From assembly GCA_043804755.1 (NCBI GenBank), contig JAZDIT010000045.1, positions 1 to 6,572 of the forward strand: DNA of 6,572 nt. Reading direction: 5' to 3'. Both the position numbers and the translations under genes were made by a program. The stretch is from JAZDIT01 sp043804755 (GTDB lineage Bacteria > Patescibacteriota > Minisyncoccia > Minisyncoccales > JAQTPW01). This document shows positions 5,144 through 6,572 of this stretch, piece by piece. Below the pieces are notes generated by a model. It was given only the letters and a program-made list of their open reading frames with translations. It searched no databases and was not told where the DNA came from. Numbering within the stretch: position 1 is the stretch's first letter; each line of letters opens with the position of its first letter.

Positions 5144-5407
5144 TCAGACTTTAAAAACTTTATATCCTTCGTGCGCCTTTTGAATCGCTTTCAATCCGAC
5201 CGACGATCCCTTCTTGGCTTCGTTAACCTTCTCGTGTTCGTATTCCATTGAATCCACCGGCTGCGTGAAATCCGCTTTTCCGCCGACTATCCTGATATTA
5301 TCTCCTACTTTCAGCGTATCGGTTAAATCTATAACCGCCACTCCGATGTTCCCGAAATAATGGCTTACTGTCCCTATTAATTTGCCTTCTTCAGGGCTAG
5401 ATGCCAT
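5144..5407 (-). CDS. Translation elongation factor-like protein (EF-Tu domain II-type beta-barrel), 87 aa
   Basis: This small free-standing beta-barrel resembles domain II of EF-Tu and other translational GTPases; such proteins are usually annotated as translation elongation factor-like. Visible features are GKLIGTVSHYFGNIGVAVIDL (strands 1-2, residues 8-28), LKVGDNIRIVGG (32-43, the loop typical of domain II), and SMEYEHEKVNEAKKGSSVGLK (53-73, the pattern in which a partner-binding strand is followed by the A-x-x-G-x-x-VGLK turn). There is no G domain, so it cannot act as a GTPase; its role is unknown. It starts 41 bases after the LOG gene stop, has no SD, and is preceded by a possible -10 (TATAAA, 5430-5435). 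It ends with TGA (5144-5146), which argues that UGA is a stop codon in this organism. Confidence 0.8.
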   Translation of the reverse strand: MASSPEEGKLIGTVSHYFGNIGVAVIDLTDTLKVGDNIRIVGGKADFTQPVDSMEYEHEKVNEAKKGSSVGLKAIQKAHEGYKVFKV

Positions 5408-5429
5408 ATTAGTTTATCGAAAAATAAAA

Positions 5430-5435
5430 TTTATA
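5430..5435 (-). promoter_or_regulatory. Possible -10 box (TATAAA) for the EF-like gene
   Basis: TATAAA on the minus strand lies 22 bases upstream of ATG 5407, giving a leader of about 16 nt. The expected -35 position has only a poor match (about CAACAA). In such AT-rich sequence this may be chance. Confidence 0.3.
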
Positions 5436-5448
5436 AAAAATCGACCTT

Positions 5449-6015
5449 TTACTTGTTGTGATTATTATTCTTTTTATCGCTCCTTATAAGTTTGATCAGT
5501 TTTTGGACCAGTTTTGCCGGATCCCGGTCGTAAACAACGGGAGCCCCTTTCCGGTGAGGCCTTTTCAACAAATTTTTGATGAGGTCCGCCGTGCCTCCCG
5601 AACCCTCCAAAACACCTATAGGTTTTCCGTCTTCGTAGGCGATTGTAAATTCATTCAGTGTACCCATTCTTCCGCAAATTAGTATTACACCGTCGGCGGC
5701 GCGGGTCATCAGGAGATTCCTTCCTGAGTAATCGAAACCCGTATACACCATAACATCATAAGAAGACAATGGAAGATGATAACTTTTAATGTGGGCCAAT
5801 TCCGAAGCGGCCGGTGAAAAACCGATGCTGATGCCCCCCATCTCTTTTACTCCCAAAGATGCGAAATCCGGGCAGCCGGTGGTAGCACCACTGACTAAAA
5901 TGCAACCCTGAAGGGCAATCTGCCTTCCGATTTCTTTTGAGATTTCCTTGATATTCTTGCCACAACCTGTAAGTTTTGAAGCACCCGAAACGGCAATTTT
6001 GTATTTTGTATTCAT
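5449..6015 (-). CDS. LOG/SLOG-family nucleotide-binding protein, 188 aa
   Basis: This is a Rossmann-like protein of the SLOG superfamily, related to cytokinin riboside monophosphate phosphoribohydrolases (LOG), TIGR00725-type proteins and molybdenum cofactor carrier proteins. Features are IAVSGASKLTG (7-17), VSGATTGCPDFA (41-52), GFDYSGRNLLMTRAADGVIL (93-112), and CGRMGTLNE (114-122), the equivalent of the LOG PGGxGTxxE motif with Glu122 kept and the first PGG changed to ICG. The downstream AYEDGKPIGVLEGSGG (127-141) also fits the family. The tail is a low-complexity basic/Asn stretch (KKNNNHNK). Because PGG is altered, LOG hydrolase activity should not be assumed; a nucleotide-ligand binder is equally possible. 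It has its own promoter (6060-6088) downstream of the structured RNA and its terminator, and is followed by the EF-like gene. The start lacks a close SD (AAGGAAAG is too far upstream). Confidence 0.85.
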   Translation of the reverse strand: MNTKYKIAVSGASKLTGCGKNIKEISKEIGRQIALQGCILVSGATTGCPDFASLGVKEMGGISIGFSPAASELAHIKSYHLPLSSYDVMVYTGFDYSGRNLLMTRAADGVILICGRMGTLNEFTIAYEDGKPIGVLEGSGGTADLIKNLLKRPHRKGAPVVYDRDPAKLVQKLIKLIRSDKKNNNHNK

Positions 6016-6059
6016 TTTTGATTCTATTTTTCTTTCCTTAAAACAACTTCACATATTTT

Positions 6060-6088
6060 ATTTTACCCTGCACACGCTTAAAAATCAA
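6060..6088 (-). promoter_or_regulatory. Promoter of the LOG-family gene (TTGATT-17-TAAAAT)
   Basis: On the minus strand, -35 TTGATT (6088-6083, 4 of 6) and -10 TAAAAT (6065-6060, 5 of 6) have the ideal 17-bp spacer. The predicted start near 6053 gives a leader of about 38 nt. A small palindrome, CAATC-2-GATTG (6086-6097), overlaps the -35 and could be an operator. The promoter lies downstream of the terminator at 6123-6153, so this gene need not depend on read-through from the RNA. Confidence 0.6.
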
Positions 6089-6122
6089 TCCTGATTGCGA
6101 ATAATTATCTGGTCCTAAAAAG

Positions 6123-6153
6123 CAAAAAAGAGGCCATTTCTGCCTCTTTTTTG
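6123..6153 (-). terminator. Strong rho-independent terminator ending the structured RNA
   Basis: The 12-bp perfect stem CAAAAAAGAGGC / GCCTCTTTTTTG has a 7-nt loop (6135-6141). It is symmetric and could stop transcription on either strand. On the minus strand the stem starts immediately after the closing helix of the RNA, and the GC part is followed by six T. Confidence 0.9.
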
Positions 6154-6286
6154 TTGAGGGGGAGTAGGCTCAACGAAATCGGTCAAATTTTTGCGCAAAC
6201 TGACATTGGACTATGCCAGGTAAATTACTCTGATCTCCTCCGTTGATTCCTACTGTCCTTTGAGAATAAATCTCTCACCCCCTCAA
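6123..6286 (-). ncRNA. Structured non-coding RNA of about 164 nt, family not recognised
   Basis: The predicted transcript runs from near 6286 to the terminator. Its ends form a 9-bp closing helix P1: TTGAGGGGG (6286-6278) with CCCCCTCAA (6162-6154). Directly next to it is hairpin P2, TGAGA/TCTCA (6277-6273, 6265-6261). The linker AAGGAC follows, then P3: AGTAGG/CCTACT (6254-6249, 6168-6163), CAACG/CGTTG (6245-6241, 6175-6171) and AGATC/GATTT (6236-6232, 6180-6176) with a GAGG bulge. Hairpin P4, CTGGCAT/ATGTCAG (6219-6213, 6206-6200), has a 6-nt loop. P1, P2 and P3 thus form a compact three-way junction. Two pairs are G-U only if the minus strand is the RNA, which fixes the strand. A TTGACA promoter lies just upstream and no ORF fits. 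Size and end-pairing recall 6S RNA, but a 5'-side hairpin is unusual for it; SRP RNA, tmRNA and RNase P motifs are absent. Confidence 0.65.
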
Positions 6287-6291
6287 TAGCA

Positions 6292-6319
6292 ATATTACCG
6301 ATAGAAAAATTTGTGTCAA
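6292..6319 (-). promoter_or_regulatory. Promoter of the structured RNA (TTGACA-16-TAATAT)
   Basis: On the minus strand, a perfect -35 TTGACA (6319-6314) and -10 TAATAT (6297-6292, 4 of 6) have a 16-bp spacer. The expected start, about 6 bases on, falls at 6286, exactly the first base of the closing helix. It lies 16 bases beyond the 3' end of the tRNA. Confidence 0.65.
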
Positions 6320-6335
6320 GTCGCGAAATTATTTG

Positions 6336-6407
6336 TGTCCCCAAAAGGAGTCGAACCTTTATTTCAGCCTTCGGAGGGCTACGCTCTATCCATTGAGCTA
6401 TGGGGAC
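6336..6407 (-). tRNA. tRNA-Arg, anticodon CCG
   Basis: A full cloverleaf is visible on the minus strand. The acceptor GTCCCCA/TGGGGAC has 7 perfect pairs and discriminator A (6336). The D arm is GCTC-AATGGATA-GAGC. The anticodon stem TAGCC/GGCTG (one T-G pair) encloses the loop CTCCGAA, placing the anticodon CCG at 6374-6372, which reads Arg codon CGG. The T arm is AAAGG-TTCGACT-CCTTT. The 3' CCA is not encoded (ACA follows), so it must be added by a nucleotidyltransferase. At 72 nt it is compact because of a short D loop and variable region. Confidence 0.96.
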
Positions 6408-6430
6408 GTATTCTATTTCTAAACGCAGTG

Positions 6431-6464
6431 AAAAAACAAGGTTCTTCGCAAAGCGAAGGTTCTT
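6431..6464 (-). repeat. Hairpin and 9-bp direct repeat after the upstream gene
   Basis: AAGGTTCTT occurs at 6438-6446 and 6456-6464, an 18-bp repeat unit present 1.5 times. Within it, CTTCGC (6444-6449) and GCGAAG (6453-6458) form a 6-bp stem with a 3-nt loop. On the minus strand a run of six T (6436-6431) follows after a 7-nt gap. It may be a weak terminator between the upstream gene and the tRNA, but the gap makes this uncertain. The second repeat copy touches the stop codon of that gene (6463-6465). Confidence 0.5.
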
Positions 6465-6572
6465 ATTTTCCCACCACCAGATAAGTATTCCGACGATTAC
6501 CCTTTTCGTTTTTTACCACTCCAATTTCTTTTACCTTGAACCCTGTCTTTTTGGCTAAATCTATCAATTCTT
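6463..6572 (-). CDS. C-terminal 35 codons of an unidentified protein (possibly a methyltransferase)
   Basis: The frame is open from the right edge to TAA at 6463-6465; the start is outside the window. The visible residues begin ELIDLAKKTGFKVKEIG and end NTYLVVGK. A helix, then G-F-K-V, then two strands ending in Y-L-V-V-G-K resembles the last beta-alpha-beta hairpin of many class I SAM-dependent methyltransferases, but too little is visible to name a family. It lies 55 bases upstream of the tRNA in the same direction and is followed by a hairpin/repeat element. Confidence 0.65.
   Translation of the reverse strand, partial: ELIDLAKKTGFKVKEIGVVKNEKGNRRNTYLVVGK

Noticed and set aside
6123..6286. 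SRP RNA, tmRNA, RNase P RNA or T-box leader
   Set aside because: The SRP GGAAG tetraloop region, the RNase P GAGGAAAGTCC-type core, a tmRNA acceptor half with tag ORF and the T-box sequence are all absent; the size also does not fit RNase P or tmRNA.
6015..6286. Riboswitch controlling the LOG gene
   Set aside because: It cannot be excluded, but a good promoter at 6060-6088 lies between the terminator and the gene, and I match no known aptamer core (TPP, purine, FMN, SAM, cobalamin).
6408..6420. TAGAAT as -10 of the tRNA promoter
   Set aside because: It ends 2 bases from the mature 5' end, so transcription would start inside the tRNA; no better promoter is seen.
1..6572. UGA recoding as in Gracilibacteria/Absconditabacteria
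   Set aside because: The EF-like gene ends at TGA at its normal family length, no in-frame TGA occurs in the recognised genes, and Trp is TGG.

Overview
This window looks like part of a small, moderately AT-rich bacterial chromosome, most likely a Patescibacteria/CPR lineage of the Parcubacteria type. That call is an inference. It rests on several short or trimmed versions of housekeeping proteins (a PrmC-like methyltransferase without the usual N-terminal domain, and a free-standing EF-Tu domain II-like protein), a LOG/SLOG protein of the short type, mixed use of strong Shine-Dalgarno and apparently SD-less starts, and a GC-rich palindrome inserted in frame in tgt that encodes LPAGRQA. I recall that peptide from many CPR proteins. 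TGA, TAA and TAG all end genes here and Trp is TGG, so the code looks standard and the UGA-recoded CPR lineages are unlikely.

Every gene I can support is on the minus strand, so the reading order runs from right to left. 6572-6463: last 35 codons of a protein whose start lies outside the window (perhaps a methyltransferase). 6407-6336: tRNA-Arg(CCG). 6319-6123: a promoter, a compact structured RNA of about 164 nt and a strong terminator; this apparently independent non-coding RNA gene is the most interesting item in the window. 6088-5449: a promoter and a LOG-family protein. 5407-5144: the EF-Tu domain II-like protein. 5060-3515: a tight cluster of an aromatic-type amino-acid permease, a 33-codon single-span membrane ORF that exactly fills the gap, and an acylphosphatase.

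3444-2533: a YegS/DagK-type lipid kinase with a perfect SD, an upstream ATATATTC repeat cluster and a terminator at its stop codon. 2504-1833: a PrmC/HemK-like methyltransferase. 1756-1529: a 75-aa unknown protein with its own promoter, a leader hairpin and a strong SD, ended by a terminator whose 5' arm lies inside the coding sequence. 1480-1100: a minimal HExxH metallopeptidase, possibly leaderless. 1115 to the left edge: tgt, overlapping the peptidase by 16 bases and cut at the edge near its C-terminus.

The genes are mostly housekeeping: tRNA modification (tgt), release-factor modification (PrmC-like), lipid phosphorylation, amino-acid uptake and acyl-phosphate hydrolysis. There is no transposase, phage gene or CRISPR array. 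The only stretch over 300 bases without a protein gene is 6016-6462, which is filled by the LOG promoter, terminator, structured RNA, its promoter, the tRNA and a hairpin/direct-repeat element.
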